Shown here: piece by piece, positions 23,890 through 31,811 of the stretch
How the letters are laid out: each line of letters starts with the position of its first letter
Numbering within the stretch: the first letter of the stretch is position 1
NCBI GenBank assembly: GCA_021295915.1
Contig: JAGWBK010000014.1
Span: forward strand, 1 to 34,025
Direction: 5' to 3'
From: Dehalococcoidia bacterium
GTDB lineage: Bacteria; Chloroflexota; Dehalococcoidia; Lucifugimonadales; UBA1123
DNA length: 34,025 nt
Position numbers and translations under genes: made by a program
The notes under the pieces: generated by a model
Seen by the model: only the letters and a program-made list of their open reading frames with translations
Databases searched by the model: none
What the model was told of the DNA's origin: nothing

Positions 23890-24633
23890 TTAGCTATCGG
23901 CGGCGATTCTCTTCTTCCAGAAACTATCGAGATTGTCAGTTGGGCGCCACCCAAGTATACGTTTCGCCTTTTCGTTCGTGAACTTCCCGTGTGGCAGATC
24001 GGCAAAGATGAAGAACGGCTCGCACTTCGAGGGCAGCGACTCGAGCGGAATGCTCAGCGCGGGTACAAAGGCCTCACCTGCATCCTGCCAGGTGACGTTG
24101 AATGGCGTGAAGTCCTTACCGTAACCCTCGACCTCGTCTCCAAAATGGAAGTTGTAGAACAGCAGCGTCAGAACGTACAGGTCGTGGTTCTCGGTGAAGA
24201 CACGGCAGATCTCCTGCCCAAGCGACTTCGTGATCGCGTACAGGAGCGTGCCCGACTGCGAAGGCACGTCCGGCCCTATGAGGTGGTCGGAGTTCTCGTA
24301 CGTCGGCCCGGTGATCGTGAAGTGGGGACCTGTGTTGATCACCCTCCGAATGCCATGATGCACCGCTGCCGCGCAGGCATTGTAAGTGCCCCGCGCATTG
24401 ACGTCGAACGCGATACGACGGTGTGGCCTCAGCACGGACAGGTTGATGATCGCATCCATACCATCTGCGGCCTCGATCACTCCATCCAGGTCGGAGACGT
24501 CCAGGTTGAAGTACTCGTGAGACGTTTCCGGAGGTTCGTTGACGTCTGTCAATCTCAGAGTATGCTCCCCCTCAAGCGCCCTTATGACATGAGGGCCGAG
24601 CATCCCGTTGGCTCCCAGTATCAGTACGTTCAT
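23890..24633 (-). CDS. NAD-dependent epimerase/dehydratase (SDR)
   Basis: A protein of 247 residues from the ATG at 24633, the start that puts the nucleotide-binding strand MNVLILGANGMLGPHVIRAL at the N-terminus with AAGG upstream; the frame continues 38 residues further without SDR similarity. It keeps GxxGxxG, DVSDLDGV, INLSVL and the catalytic Tyr132/Lys136 in LYAITKSLGQEICR, and ends in AKRILGWRPTDNLDSFW, an epimerase-type tail. The substrate is unknown. It follows a related but degenerate SDR gene by about 120 bases. Confidence 0.88.
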   Translation of the reverse strand: MNVLILGANGMLGPHVIRALEGEHTLRLTDVNEPPETSHEYFNLDVSDLDGVIEAADGMDAIINLSVLRPHRRIAFDVNARGTYNACAAAVHHGIRRVINTGPHFTITGPTYENSDHLIGPDVPSQSGTLLYAITKSLGQEICRVFTENHDLYVLTLLFYNFHFGDEVEGYGKDFTPFNVTWQDAGEAFVPALSIPLESLPSKCEPFFIFADLPHGKFTNEKAKRILGWRPTDNLDSFWKKRIAADS

Positions 24634-24755
24634 CAAGGTGCCTTTGTCTGGCAGGAAGGCGAGGGTCTCATCATTGGTGAGAAACTCCATGGCCACGCAG
24701 GGATGAGAATAGCCCAAATGCCTGGAGTTGACCAGTATCGCCTTCACGACTGGCG

Positions 24756-25448
24756 TTAGCTTGAAGGACTGAATCCGAGGCGAGTCTCAGCCGTGGTCGT
24801 CAGGAACCGGCGGTTGGGCACATCTGACTGTATATGGAACACCGACCAGTAGCTCCGTGAGCCCGCATACCCCTCGGATATGTCCGCGGTTAGTGCCTTC
24901 TCGACTGCCTGCACCGCGTCACTCGGATAGAGGGTCGACGTGGCGGCCGGAGCGCCGTCTTCCTCTGCAAGATCCCCGAGTCTCAGGCACACGACCTCGA
25001 TCTTGTGCTCTCGCGCAAACTCGCGGCAGATGAACTCACCTAAGTGGAAGCAGAGCACGTCCGTCTCTGTGGTCGGGGCCGGAAGCCATCGTTCGGTGAC
25101 GGCGTACTCTTCGTCGTATCGGCCCATTACTGAGAGCGAACTCAAGAAGACAAACCTCGGCACGCCCTCTTCGGCAGCGGCTCGCACGAGGTTGTAGACG
25201 CATCGCATGGCAGCATCCAACTGCTCGGAAACGGGAAGTTCCCCGTCGACCTGTCCCGGATGAATGACAACGTCCATCCCTCTTACAAGGTCATTGGTCG
25301 CCTCGTCGTGGTCGAGGTCGCAAAGGACGAAGCTGTCTGCATCTGACACGGCAACGCGATCGGAGAGCGTCACGCTATGCGACTCATCCAATGCCTCTGC
25401 CAGCAGTGTGGCAATCCGCGTCGACGCTCCCGTAATGAGTATGTTCAC
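24756..25448 (-). CDS. Atypical SDR-like protein lacking the NAD and YxxxK motifs
   Basis: A protein of 230 residues from the GTG at 25448, which has GGAGAG upstream. The fold is clearly that of an extended SDR (VNILITGAS, DVVIHPGQVDGE, RFVFLSSLSVMGRYDEEY, VVCLRLGDLAEEDG) and its C-terminal half aligns with the neighbour at 23890. Yet the glycine motif TGxxGxxG reads TGASTRIA, and at the positions of the catalytic Tyr and Lys it has Asp130 and Phe134 (DVLCFHLGEFICREF against YAITKSLGQEICRVF). Redox catalysis is therefore unlikely; a sensor or regulatory role is conceivable, but unproven. Confidence 0.8.
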   Translation of the reverse strand: MNILITGASTRIATLLAEALDESHSVTLSDRVAVSDADSFVLCDLDHDEATNDLVRGMDVVIHPGQVDGELPVSEQLDAAMRCVYNLVRAAAEEGVPRFVFLSSLSVMGRYDEEYAVTERWLPAPTTETDVLCFHLGEFICREFAREHKIEVVCLRLGDLAEEDGAPAATSTLYPSDAVQAVEKALTADISEGYAGSRSYWSVFHIQSDVPNRRFLTTTAETRLGFSPSS

Positions 25449-25543
25449 GCCCTGATCTCTCCAGTATTCTGGCTGCACAGCTTAACGTATTCTAAGCTGT
25501 ATGGACACTTGAAGGCGCTCAGGACAGGTCTTACAAAGATCAA

Positions 25544-25572
25544 GGCCCCGGACGCCAACAGCATCCGGGGCC
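25544..25572 (-). terminator. Hairpin terminator after the VOC gene
   Basis: GGCCCCGGA (25544-25552) and TCCGGGGCC (25564-25572) form a perfect 9-base stem with an 11-base loop. T-rich runs lie on both sides (TCTTTGATTTT on plus, TTGATCTTTG on minus). It is placed to end the VOC transcript, whose stop is at 25601. Confidence 0.75.
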
Positions 25573-25600
25573 TCTTTGATTTTAGCCGAGCCTCGGGGAC

Positions 25601-25975
25601 CTACTCAGCCGGAGGAGTCTCGCTGGCGACAAGCCCCACGGCCGCACCAGCCGGATCAGAGAAGAACGCCATTGTCACTGCGCCGGGGATAACCGTCACA
25701 GGCATGAGGACCTGTCCGCCGGCCGCTACTGCCTTGTCGAGATAAGCTTGGAGATCGTCCACTTCGATGTAGAACGCGACGCAGGTCTCGTCCGTGAACG
25801 AGGGGCCGATTCCACCATTGATGCCGGACTCAGTCTGCGTGTCGACGACTCCATAGGTCATGCCGCCGGGCATAGGGGCATCGCTAATATTCCAGCCGAA
25901 AACCTCTCTGAAGAACGCCTTGCTCTTCTCTGCGTCATTGGACTGGACTTCGAAGTGGACTACAGGGTTGGGCAT
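25601..25975 (-). CDS. VOC (glyoxalase-like) family protein
   Basis: A protein of 124 residues of the type often annotated as glyoxalase or 27-kDa-antigen-like: VVHFEVQSNDAEKSKAFFREVFGW opens module one, YGVVDTQTESGINGGIG gives its strands, and CVAFYIEVDDLQAYLDKAVAAGGQVLMPVTVIPG begins module two. Only the first His is an obvious ligand and the second module has no matching His (FYIEV), so metal catalysis is doubtful. GGAGGT stands 4-6 bases before the ATG. It is divergent from dinB and ended by a hairpin. Confidence 0.85.
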   Translation of the reverse strand: MPNPVVHFEVQSNDAEKSKAFFREVFGWNISDAPMPGGMTYGVVDTQTESGINGGIGPSFTDETCVAFYIEVDDLQAYLDKAVAAGGQVLMPVTVIPGAVTMAFFSDPAGAAVGLVASETPPAE

Positions 25976-26044
25976 ACGTACACCTCCTGGGTGCTGTTTT
26001 GAGATTCCGGCGCCAAACCGGTGTCTTTCTGTGGCTGCTGTAGC

Positions 26045-26072
26045 TTGAACTTCGCCACAACACGCATATAAT
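26045..26072 (+). promoter_or_regulatory. Sigma70-type promoter of dinB
   Basis: TTGAAC (26045-26050), a 16-base spacer and a perfect TATAAT (26067-26072). Transcription should start near 26080, just before the LexA site. Confidence 0.7.
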
Positions 26073-26086
26073 GGTAAGTGCTCTTA

Positions 26087-26098
26087 GAACAATTGTTC
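26087..26098 (+). promoter_or_regulatory. LexA (DinR-type) SOS operator before dinB
   Basis: GAACAATTGTTC is a perfect palindrome that fits the GAAC-N4-GTTC core of the Bacillus-type LexA box. It lies 15 bases after the -10, where bound repressor would block initiation. The flanks GCTCTT (26080-26085) and AAGAGC (26099-26104) extend the symmetry with one extra base on the left. Confidence 0.8.
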
Positions 26099-26142
26099 AA
26101 GAGCAATCCAGGCCCTGTTGCACTGAAATTCGGACGAGACAG

Positions 26143-27219
26143 ATGCGTCACATCCTTCACGCAGACTTCGACGCGTTCTACGCTTCGGTCGAACAGCTCG
26201 ACAATCCCGAACTCAGAGGCAGACCGCTCGCCGTAGGCGGCAGCCCCGAGTCCAGGGGCGTGGTCGCTGCCGCATCCTACGAGGCTCGGGAGTACGGTGT
26301 GCGCTCAGCAATGCCCATGCGCACCGCTTTCAACATCTGCCCAAACTTGGTCCGAGTCAGCGCCCGCTTCGGACGCTACCGAGAAGTCTCCCGAAGGGTC
26401 ATGGACATCTTCAACGATGTCACTCCACTGGTTGAACCACTATCGCTTGACGAGGCTTTTCTGGATATTACCGATCGAGTTACTCGCGAGGTTAAGCCTG
26501 AAGACATTGCACGCCGCCTCAAGACGCGGGTTAAACGCGAACTCGGTCTGACCATCTCTGTTGGAGTAGGCACAAGTAAGTCTGTCGCCAAGATCGCATC
26601 CGACCTCGACAAGCCGGATGGGCTGACGGTCGTGTCGCCCGGAACTGAGAGGTCCTTCCTCGCGCCGCTGCCGGTAGGCAAGCTGCCAGGCGTCGGACCC
26701 AAGACCCAGGAGCGCTTGGCATGGGAGGGCGTAGAGACAGTCGGCCATCTTGCCGAGCTCACGGACGAGTGGCTGACTACCCGATTTGGGCGTAACGGGA
26801 CGTACATGAAACGGCTTGCCACAGGTCAAGATGACCGTCCCGTCGAGACCAGCCGCGACACCAAGTCGGTCAGTTCGGAGACCACTCTGGTCACTGACAC
26901 CGGCGACCCGGACGCGCTCCAGGAGTTGGTGAACAGGCTGAGCCAGGACGTCTCTCGCTCGCTGGAGAGACGGGACCTGTGGGGGCGTACCGTGAAGGTG
27001 AAGCTCAGGCTGTCGGACTTCACTACCTTCACCCGCCAGGTGACTCTCCCGGAGGTCGTTCAGGCGTCAGACGAGATTGCTGGAGCCGCCGGCGTCCTGG
27101 TCCGCAACGAGACAGGCCCAGGCAGGACCTTCAGGCTGGTCGGCGTCGGAGTAGCCGGCTTCGAGGATGCCCGCGAACGCCAGAAGCCAATCGTGCAGCC
27201 GAGACTGCCAGGGATCTAG
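26143..27219 (+). CDS. dinB: DNA polymerase IV (Y-family translesion polymerase)
   Basis: An error-prone polymerase of 358 residues that copies past damaged bases. The ATG at 26143 puts the catalytic strand first: MRHILHADFDAFYASVEQ with Asp8; the second metal site is SLDEAFLD with Asp103-Glu104. Also visible are SYEAREYGVRSAMPM (fingers), VGVGTSKSVAKIASDLDKPDGL, the helix-hairpin-helix LPGVGPKTQERL, and a little-finger domain (SSETTLVTDTG...LWGRTVKVKLRLSDF). Length and order are normal. A consensus promoter overlapped by a LexA site shows SOS control. It converges with rsgA with 12 bases between stops. Confidence 0.95.
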   Translation: MRHILHADFDAFYASVEQLDNPELRGRPLAVGGSPESRGVVAAASYEAREYGVRSAMPMRTAFNICPNLVRVSARFGRYREVSRRVMDIFNDVTPLVEPLSLDEAFLDITDRVTREVKPEDIARRLKTRVKRELGLTISVGVGTSKSVAKIASDLDKPDGLTVVSPGTERSFLAPLPVGKLPGVGPKTQERLAWEGVETVGHLAELTDEWLTTRFGRNGTYMKRLATGQDDRPVETSRDTKSVSSETTLVTDTGDPDALQELVNRLSQDVSRSLERRDLWGRTVKVKLRLSDFTTFTRQVTLPEVVQASDEIAGAAGVLVRNETGPGRTFRLVGVGVAGFEDARERQKPIVQPRLPGI

Positions 27220-27231
27220 GTTGGTGTTGGC

Positions 27232-28404
27232 CTACACCTCAAGCTCGTCGAATATGGCCCGATATGACGCCACACGGGACGCCGAAACTCCGCCCTCGGC
27301 TTCGGCGGCGCGGACAGCACACTCCGGCTCCTCGAGGTGGGAGCAGTTGCTGAATCTGCACTCGGCAGCCAGCTCGTCGACTTCCGGGAAGTACAGAGGC
27401 AACTCGCCTAGAGTGAGCCCGGCTATCCCGAACTCCCTGATGCCGGGGGTGTCGGCGACGTACCCGCCCACGTCCAGCTTGTAGAGCTTCGACTGAGTCG
27501 TTGTGTGCGTTCCCTGCCGGTGAGCTTCGCTGATTCTGCCTACCCTGATGTCCAGTCCGGGCTGCACCGCCGACATCAGAGAACTCTTTCCAGTCCCTGA
27601 GAGTCCCACGACGACAGTCAGCTTCCCCGTAAGCGCGTCCCTCAGTTCGTCAATACGAAGTCCGGTCGTCGCCGACGTGACTAGCACCGTGTGCCCCATC
27701 TCGCGGTAGATGGAGATCGATGCCTCCAGTTCCGTTCGGTCGTCAATCAGGTCAGCCTTGTTGATACACACGATCGGCTCGATCTCCGACAGTCCAGCAG
27801 CGATGAGGTAGCGGTCTATCAGCTCTAGCCACAGGTCCGGAGTCTTCCATGACGACACGATCAGAAGCTGGTCTACGTTGGCTGCTATTACCTGCTGGCG
27901 CGGCGCGAGGAACGGGTCTGGCCTGGCAAGGATGGTCCGTCTTGGATGAATGTCCTCGATGGCCCAGGAGCCCTCAGAGCCTTCGGACACGATTGCCGTG
28001 TCCCCGACGGCTACGGGATTGATGTACCCAGTGTCGATCTCTGTCAGCAGTCCCCTGACAGTAGCAGGCTGTTCCACATCGTCGAACTCGACCCGCGCCG
28101 ACATCCCGGCCACTTCCGTCACCAGTGCCGTCCGCGTGTCTGCCAGGGAGACGCTTCGTTCAGGAGTGGATACGAGATCGGAAGAGAGCGGGGACGCGAT
28201 TACCGCCTCTTCGATCTGCTTGCGGCGGTCCCGTTCATCTCTGGGCATGACCCTCTCAATGGGGTCGTAGTCTATCTCGTCCCAGTCCTGTTCGACGCGC
28301 GCAGTCCAGTCGTTCTGACGCGCACGGCTCCGCTTCACGTTTCCGCTGCGCCGAAACGTCTTTTTAGACCTGCGATCCTGTCGCCTCTTCCGTGGGCTTG
28401 TCAT
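27232..28404 (-). CDS. rsgA: Ribosome small-subunit-dependent GTPase A
   Basis: RsgA tests the maturing 30S subunit and hydrolyses GTP. The protein has 390 residues with circularly permuted G motifs: CINKADLI (G4) precedes GLSGTGKSSLMSAVQ (G1) and VADTPGIREFG (G3). An OB-fold lies before (TRTALVTEVAGMSARVEF...AVGDTAIV), and the zinc site C-x4-C-x-H-x5-C is present as ECRFSNCSHLEEPEC near the end. The first ~85 residues form an additional basic then acidic tail (MTSPRKRRQDRRSKKTFRR...), longer than in most relatives, perhaps for rRNA contact. AGGAG lies 5 bases before the ATG. Confidence 0.93.
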   Translation of the reverse strand: MTSPRKRRQDRRSKKTFRRSGNVKRSRARQNDWTARVEQDWDEIDYDPIERVMPRDERDRRKQIEEAVIASPLSSDLVSTPERSVSLADTRTALVTEVAGMSARVEFDDVEQPATVRGLLTEIDTGYINPVAVGDTAIVSEGSEGSWAIEDIHPRRTILARPDPFLAPRQQVIAANVDQLLIVSSWKTPDLWLELIDRYLIAAGLSEIEPIVCINKADLIDDRTELEASISIYREMGHTVLVTSATTGLRIDELRDALTGKLTVVVGLSGTGKSSLMSAVQPGLDIRVGRISEAHRQGTHTTTQSKLYKLDVGGYVADTPGIREFGIAGLTLGELPLYFPEVDELAAECRFSNCSHLEEPECAVRAAEAEGGVSASRVASYRAIFDELEV

Positions 28405-28461
28405 AGACTCCTGTAGAACCGGATTCTACTTAGACGCAAAGCGATTGGCAATCCAGAAACC

Positions 28462-29592
28462 ATGCAGATTTCCACTTCAACAAGTCTGACCCCCGACCGC
28501 TACGTCGCCACCGGTTCCGAGCCCGTGTTCGAGATCGCCACAGATGGCGTGACGCTCGATCTCACAGGCTGTTTCATCGACGGATCTGACTACACAGGCG
28601 TCGGCATTCACATTCACGATTGCGACGGCGTGACCATACGCGGCGGAGTGATTAGGAACTTCTACCAGGGTATTCGCGCTGAGAACGTACGCAACCTCCG
28701 CATCGAGGACTGCGTGGTATCGGATAACCACAATCCTCAGGGGATCGGCTGGCTTCCCGACACACACCAGCCCAACGAGGAAGGCTACGGAGGAGGCATC
28801 TTCCTGTCGAACGCTAGCGACTCGACAATGCACCGCTGCCTCGTCACCGGAAACTTCAACGGCATAGACCTCGTCCGGTGCAAACGTGTGACAGTAAGCG
28901 AGACCGACGCCTCCCACTGCTCCAACGTGGGCATTCACCTGCTGAGTTCCACCCACTGCACAGTTGAGAAGTGCAGGGCGGAGCACTGTATCCGCTTCAC
29001 GGATCGCTTCTGGAACGACACCGCCGACTCGGCCGGCATCCTGATCGAGGAGTTCTCGCACCACAACCGGATTGTCGACAACAGTCTCAGGTACTCCGGC
29101 GACGGCCTGTTCATACGGGCCAACAATCGTCACTCATCAGACAACAACTACATCGCCCGCAACGACGGCAGTCACTCCCCGAACAACGCCTTCGAGGCTG
29201 TGTTCTCGTCCGGCAACGTCTTCGAGGACAACACCGCCGACGGCTCCAACTACGGATTCTGGCTCGGATATTCCAAACAGACCATCGTCCGAGGCAACCG
29301 CATCTGCTCCAACCGGCTGGACGGCATCGCCATAGAGCACGGCAGCGACAATCTAATTGAGCAAAACGTCATATCTGCCAACCGAAATGGGATCCGACTG
29401 TGGTGGGCGCCCTCAGACCTAGGAGACGACCCCTCATCCGGCTATGTTATCCGAGAAAACCGAATCTCAGGATCACGGGACCACGCAGTCAGCATCACCA
29501 ACACGACAGACGTAACGCTCACATCCAACGACCTGCACGACAACCGGGCAGGCACTTCCCGGAAGTGGCACCACCTTCGCCAGGAACAGTAA
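28462..29592 (+). CDS. Right-handed parallel beta-helix repeat protein (NosD/PbH1-like)
   Basis: A protein of 376 residues built of ~22-residue turns such as GVTIRGGVIRNFYQGIRAENVRNLRIEDCVVSDN, GIDLVRCKRVTVSETDASHCSNVGIHLLSSTHCTVEKC, GLFIRANNRHSSDNNYIARND and GIAIEHGSDNLIEQNVISANRNGIRLW. This is the PbH1/NosD repeat of carbohydrate-active or surface beta-helices. No signal peptide or lipobox is seen, unusual for this class, so it may be cytoplasmic or start differently. No catalytic residues can be assigned. It is divergent from rsgA (57 bases between starts), and no clear ribosome-binding site precedes the ATG. Confidence 0.85.
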   Translation: MQISTSTSLTPDRYVATGSEPVFEIATDGVTLDLTGCFIDGSDYTGVGIHIHDCDGVTIRGGVIRNFYQGIRAENVRNLRIEDCVVSDNHNPQGIGWLPDTHQPNEEGYGGGIFLSNASDSTMHRCLVTGNFNGIDLVRCKRVTVSETDASHCSNVGIHLLSSTHCTVEKCRAEHCIRFTDRFWNDTADSAGILIEEFSHHNRIVDNSLRYSGDGLFIRANNRHSSDNNYIARNDGSHSPNNAFEAVFSSGNVFEDNTADGSNYGFWLGYSKQTIVRGNRICSNRLDGIAIEHGSDNLIEQNVISANRNGIRLWWAPSDLGDDPSSGYVIRENRISGSRDHAVSITNTTDVTLTSNDLHDNRAGTSRKWHHLRQEQ

Positions 29593-29620
29593 CGGTAGAG
29601 GGCGTACAGCCAAGAGACCA

Positions 29621-29655
29621 CCTCTCCCTTGACGGGAGAGGGTTGGGGTGAGGGT
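29621..29655. repeat. GGGAGAGGG/GGTGAGGG intergenic repeat, clean copy
   Basis: CCTCTCCC (29621-29628), loop TTGAC, GGGAGAGG (29634-29641), followed by GTTGGGGTGAGGG. It lies between two convergent genes, where the hairpin could end both transcripts, but there is no T-run. Confidence 0.75.
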
Positions 29656-29689
29656 GATAACACCGATAGCAAGCTACTCAAGCAGCTGC

Positions 29690-30526
29690 CTAGTCCTCCA
29701 GAAAACTCCGAAGCTCAGCCACGATGGCATGAACCCCCTCGGCGTCCGCGCCATTGGGCACGAGGTCCAGGTAGTGGACAAGGTCGTCGAGAGCCTCCGC
29801 ACTGTGACCAAGCTGATAATGCACCACACCTCGGTCCCGGTGATTTCCTGCAGAGTGCGGCTCGAGGGCTAACGCAAAGTCTGCTACATCGAGAGCTCGC
29901 ACATAGTCCTCATCGTGCATGTAGATAGCCTTGAGGTTACGGATGATACGGGCGACGATCTCCCGGTTGGATACCGGGGTGAGCAGGCTCTCATCCCAGT
30001 CGACCGGCCCCTGCATTCGCTCCTCCAGCAGCTTCTTGCACTCCTCCTTGGACAGCAGGTATCCGCCGTGGAACGGATCGACGAACAGGTTGTCGATCTC
30101 CAGATGCCTGACGAGGAAGTGCCCCGGCATTCCCACCCCCACCAGGGGCACCTTCAGCCGCCGGCCGACTTCCATGTAGACCACCGCGAGAGTGATCGGA
30201 ATGCCCACACGCCTCTCCAGTACCTGGCTCAGGTAGCTGTTGCGTGGATCGTAATAGTCATCGTCGTTGCCCTTGAATCCGCCTTCGTCGAACAGGGCCT
30301 CGCTGATGGTGTTCATGCAGTACAGGGGATCGTCGTCATCCAGCAGCTTGCTGGAGATCGACCCTGCGATGCGCTGGAAGGTGAACAGCTCCTGGTCTAT
30401 GTTGATTTCGGGGTACTCCGAAGCCGACAGAAGCAGCGCTGCCCGCGCCACGTCGATCTCATAGTCAGGTCTGTCCGTCACTTCGGAGAATTGCTCTAGC
30501 AACTCCACTCGTTCCAATGTACTCAC
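29690..30526 (-). CDS. SirB1 family protein (transglutaminase-like fold plus TPR)
   Basis: A protein of 278 residues. The Transglut_core2 domain covers about 30-190: DDPLYCMNTISEALFDEGGFKGNDDDYYDPRNSYLSQVLERRVGIPITLAVVYMEVGRRL, then VGVGMPGHFLVRH and NLFVDPFHGGYLLSKEEC, the SirB1 fingerprint, in which the cysteine of true transglutaminases is absent. The C-terminal part (about 195-260) has tetratricopeptide-like helices (NLKAIYMHDEDYVRALDVADFALALEPHSAGNHRDRGVVHYQLGHSAEALDDLVHYLDLVPNG). The function of the family is not established. A divergent promoter region of 263 bases lies on its far side. Confidence 0.9.
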   Translation of the reverse strand: MSTLERVELLEQFSEVTDRPDYEIDVARAALLLSASEYPEINIDQELFTFQRIAGSISSKLLDDDDPLYCMNTISEALFDEGGFKGNDDDYYDPRNSYLSQVLERRVGIPITLAVVYMEVGRRLKVPLVGVGMPGHFLVRHLEIDNLFVDPFHGGYLLSKEECKKLLEERMQGPVDWDESLLTPVSNREIVARIIRNLKAIYMHDEDYVRALDVADFALALEPHSAGNHRDRGVVHYQLGHSAEALDDLVHYLDLVPNGADAEGVHAIVAELRSFLED

Positions 30527-30789
30527 CGTCCCCAGTTAGGGTTTAGATGTCTGTCCCAGACAAGGGTATCAACCGATTCTAGCCCACTTTCCCAGATTGT
30601 CCAGCATAACAGTCATGTTTGAGCCTGCAGTGTTCTTGTAGGTGCCGCCCCCGACTTGTTAATGAGCACGTGCGCCTCGCTCGCTATCGTTCACCCTGCT
30701 TCGATCGGGAGCGCAGGCGTCTCGCCCGCATTCGTTCGCCCTGAGCGTGTCGAAGGGCCTTTGACGAATCAGGATCAGATTCACCCTCG
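30527..30789. other. Noncoding gap with a repeat-like inverted element
   Basis: No gene is visible. GCCCT (30738-30742) and AGGGC (30754-30758) flank GAGCGTGTCGA, and the surrounding TTCGTTCGCCCTGAGCGTG has the look of a dispersed palindromic repeat seen in many bacteria. The part near 30530 should hold the promoter of the SirB1 gene, but no convincing -35/-10 was found. Confidence 0.4.
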
Positions 30790-31431
30790 TCATGCCTCAG
30801 CAGCTCTCCTGCCCGTAACCACATACACCGGGTCAGCGTAGTGACCGACCTCCGGGCTGATGTCCCTGACCGTCACGTCATCCCAGCCGCCGCTGCTGAC
30901 GAAGTAAGCACCTACGAGCTGACCTCTCCGGTAGTCGTCCAGCGACTGCCATACCGCGACCGCCTTTGTGGGAAACATGCGGTTCGAGTAGATAACGTGA
31001 AAGCTCGCGCCGCCCTTCAGCAGGCGGCGCACCTCAGAGAACACCTCCACCGGACTTGTCATGTACTGCACCGACACGGTAACCACCACTGCGTCGAAGA
31101 CCTGGTCGTCGAATGGCAGCGCGGGCTCTTGGTTGAGGTCGTGGATCACGTACTCGTCAAGCTGCGGGTTTTCCCGCATCTCGACCTCGTTCATCCCCAG
31201 CCCAACTATCCTGCGCCCGCGCGGTTCGTGCGGCATGTGCGACCGCCACGAGCTCATCAGGTCCAGTATCGACCCGTTCTCAGGAAGTTCCTCTGAAAAG
31301 AAGTGCCTGATGGCCTCGATAGCGAATTCGTCGATGTGGACCACGAGCCTCGGGTGAGTGTAGAACACCCCGTCTGCGGACTCGTCCACCCTCCGAAAGA
31401 ACCGTTCTGGAAACGCAGGATTCTCTTCCAT
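30790..31431 (-). CDS. SAM-dependent methyltransferase, class I, unusual motif I
   Basis: A protein of 213 residues (ATG at 31431; a GTG at 31437 is the alternative). The Rossmann fold is read from SILDLMSSWRSHMP (motif I position), RIVGLGMNEVEMRENPQL, YVIHDLNQEPALPFDDQVFDAVVVTVSVQYMTSPVEVFSEVRRLLKGGASFHVIYSNRMFPTKAV. Motif I lacks the usual D-x-G-x-G glycines (DLMSSWRSH); from memory this is a trait of a distinct methyltransferase subfamily with DLMSSW and SNRMFPTKA. SAM binding is probable, not certain, and the substrate is unknown. Confidence 0.85.
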   Translation of the reverse strand: MEENPAFPERFFRRVDESADGVFYTHPRLVVHIDEFAIEAIRHFFSEELPENGSILDLMSSWRSHMPHEPRGRRIVGLGMNEVEMRENPQLDEYVIHDLNQEPALPFDDQVFDAVVVTVSVQYMTSPVEVFSEVRRLLKGGASFHVIYSNRMFPTKAVAVWQSLDDYRRGQLVGAYFVSSGGWDDVTVRDISPEVGHYADPVYVVTGRRAAEA

Positions 31432-31556
31432 GCCCACATTGTGACCCCATCAGGCCATCGATTCAAATGAGCATGTCTCAGATGGTAATTCTTGATGCCT
31501 CCTCACCCTTGATAGGCTGACACGAGTAGACAATGGTGTATACCAGCCAACAAGCC

Positions 31557-31592
31557 CCCTCTTCCTTGATGGGAGAGGGCTGGGGTGAGGGT
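31557..31592. repeat. GGGAGAGGG/GGTGAGGG intergenic repeat, clean copy
   Basis: CCCTCTTCC (31557-31565), loop TTGAT, GGGAGAGGG (31571-31579), followed by CTGGGGTGAGGGTG. Stem of 9 pairs with one G-T wobble, same loop and tail as the copy at 29621. Confidence 0.75.
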
Positions 31593-31692
31593 GAAAGCGT
31601 CGCACCTCAAACTGACGCAGTACTACTTCTCAAGCGTCAGCATCACTTCGGAAACGCAACTGCATTGGGGCAGTAGGGAAGAAAAAAGAAAG

Positions 31693-31768
31693 TGGCAGGA
31701 GCGGCAGGATTCGAACCCGCGACCCTCGGTTTTGGAGACCGATGCTCTACCAACTGAGCTACGCTCCT
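31693..31768 (-). tRNA. trnW: tRNA-Trp (anticodon CCA)
   Basis: Minus-strand cloverleaf of 76 bases. The acceptor AGGAGCG (31768-31762) pairs with CGCTCCT (31703-31697), followed by discriminator G and an encoded CCA end (31695-31693). The D arm is GCTCAGTTGGTAGAGC, the anticodon stem TCGGT/ACCGA encloses CTCCAAA, giving anticodon CCA, and the T arm is GCGGGTTCGAATCCTGC. All stems pair. Confidence 0.97.
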
Positions 31769-31811
31769 GCGAAGCGCTGTGGAGTCAGCTTGCAGTCGAT
31801 GGCTTGGAGGT

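Noticed and set aside
23800-24759. Open frame of 319 codons on the plus strand opposite the SDR at 23890
   Set aside because: The minus strand carries an intact SDR with Tyr132/Lys136; the plus-strand product is basic, repetitive and motif-free.
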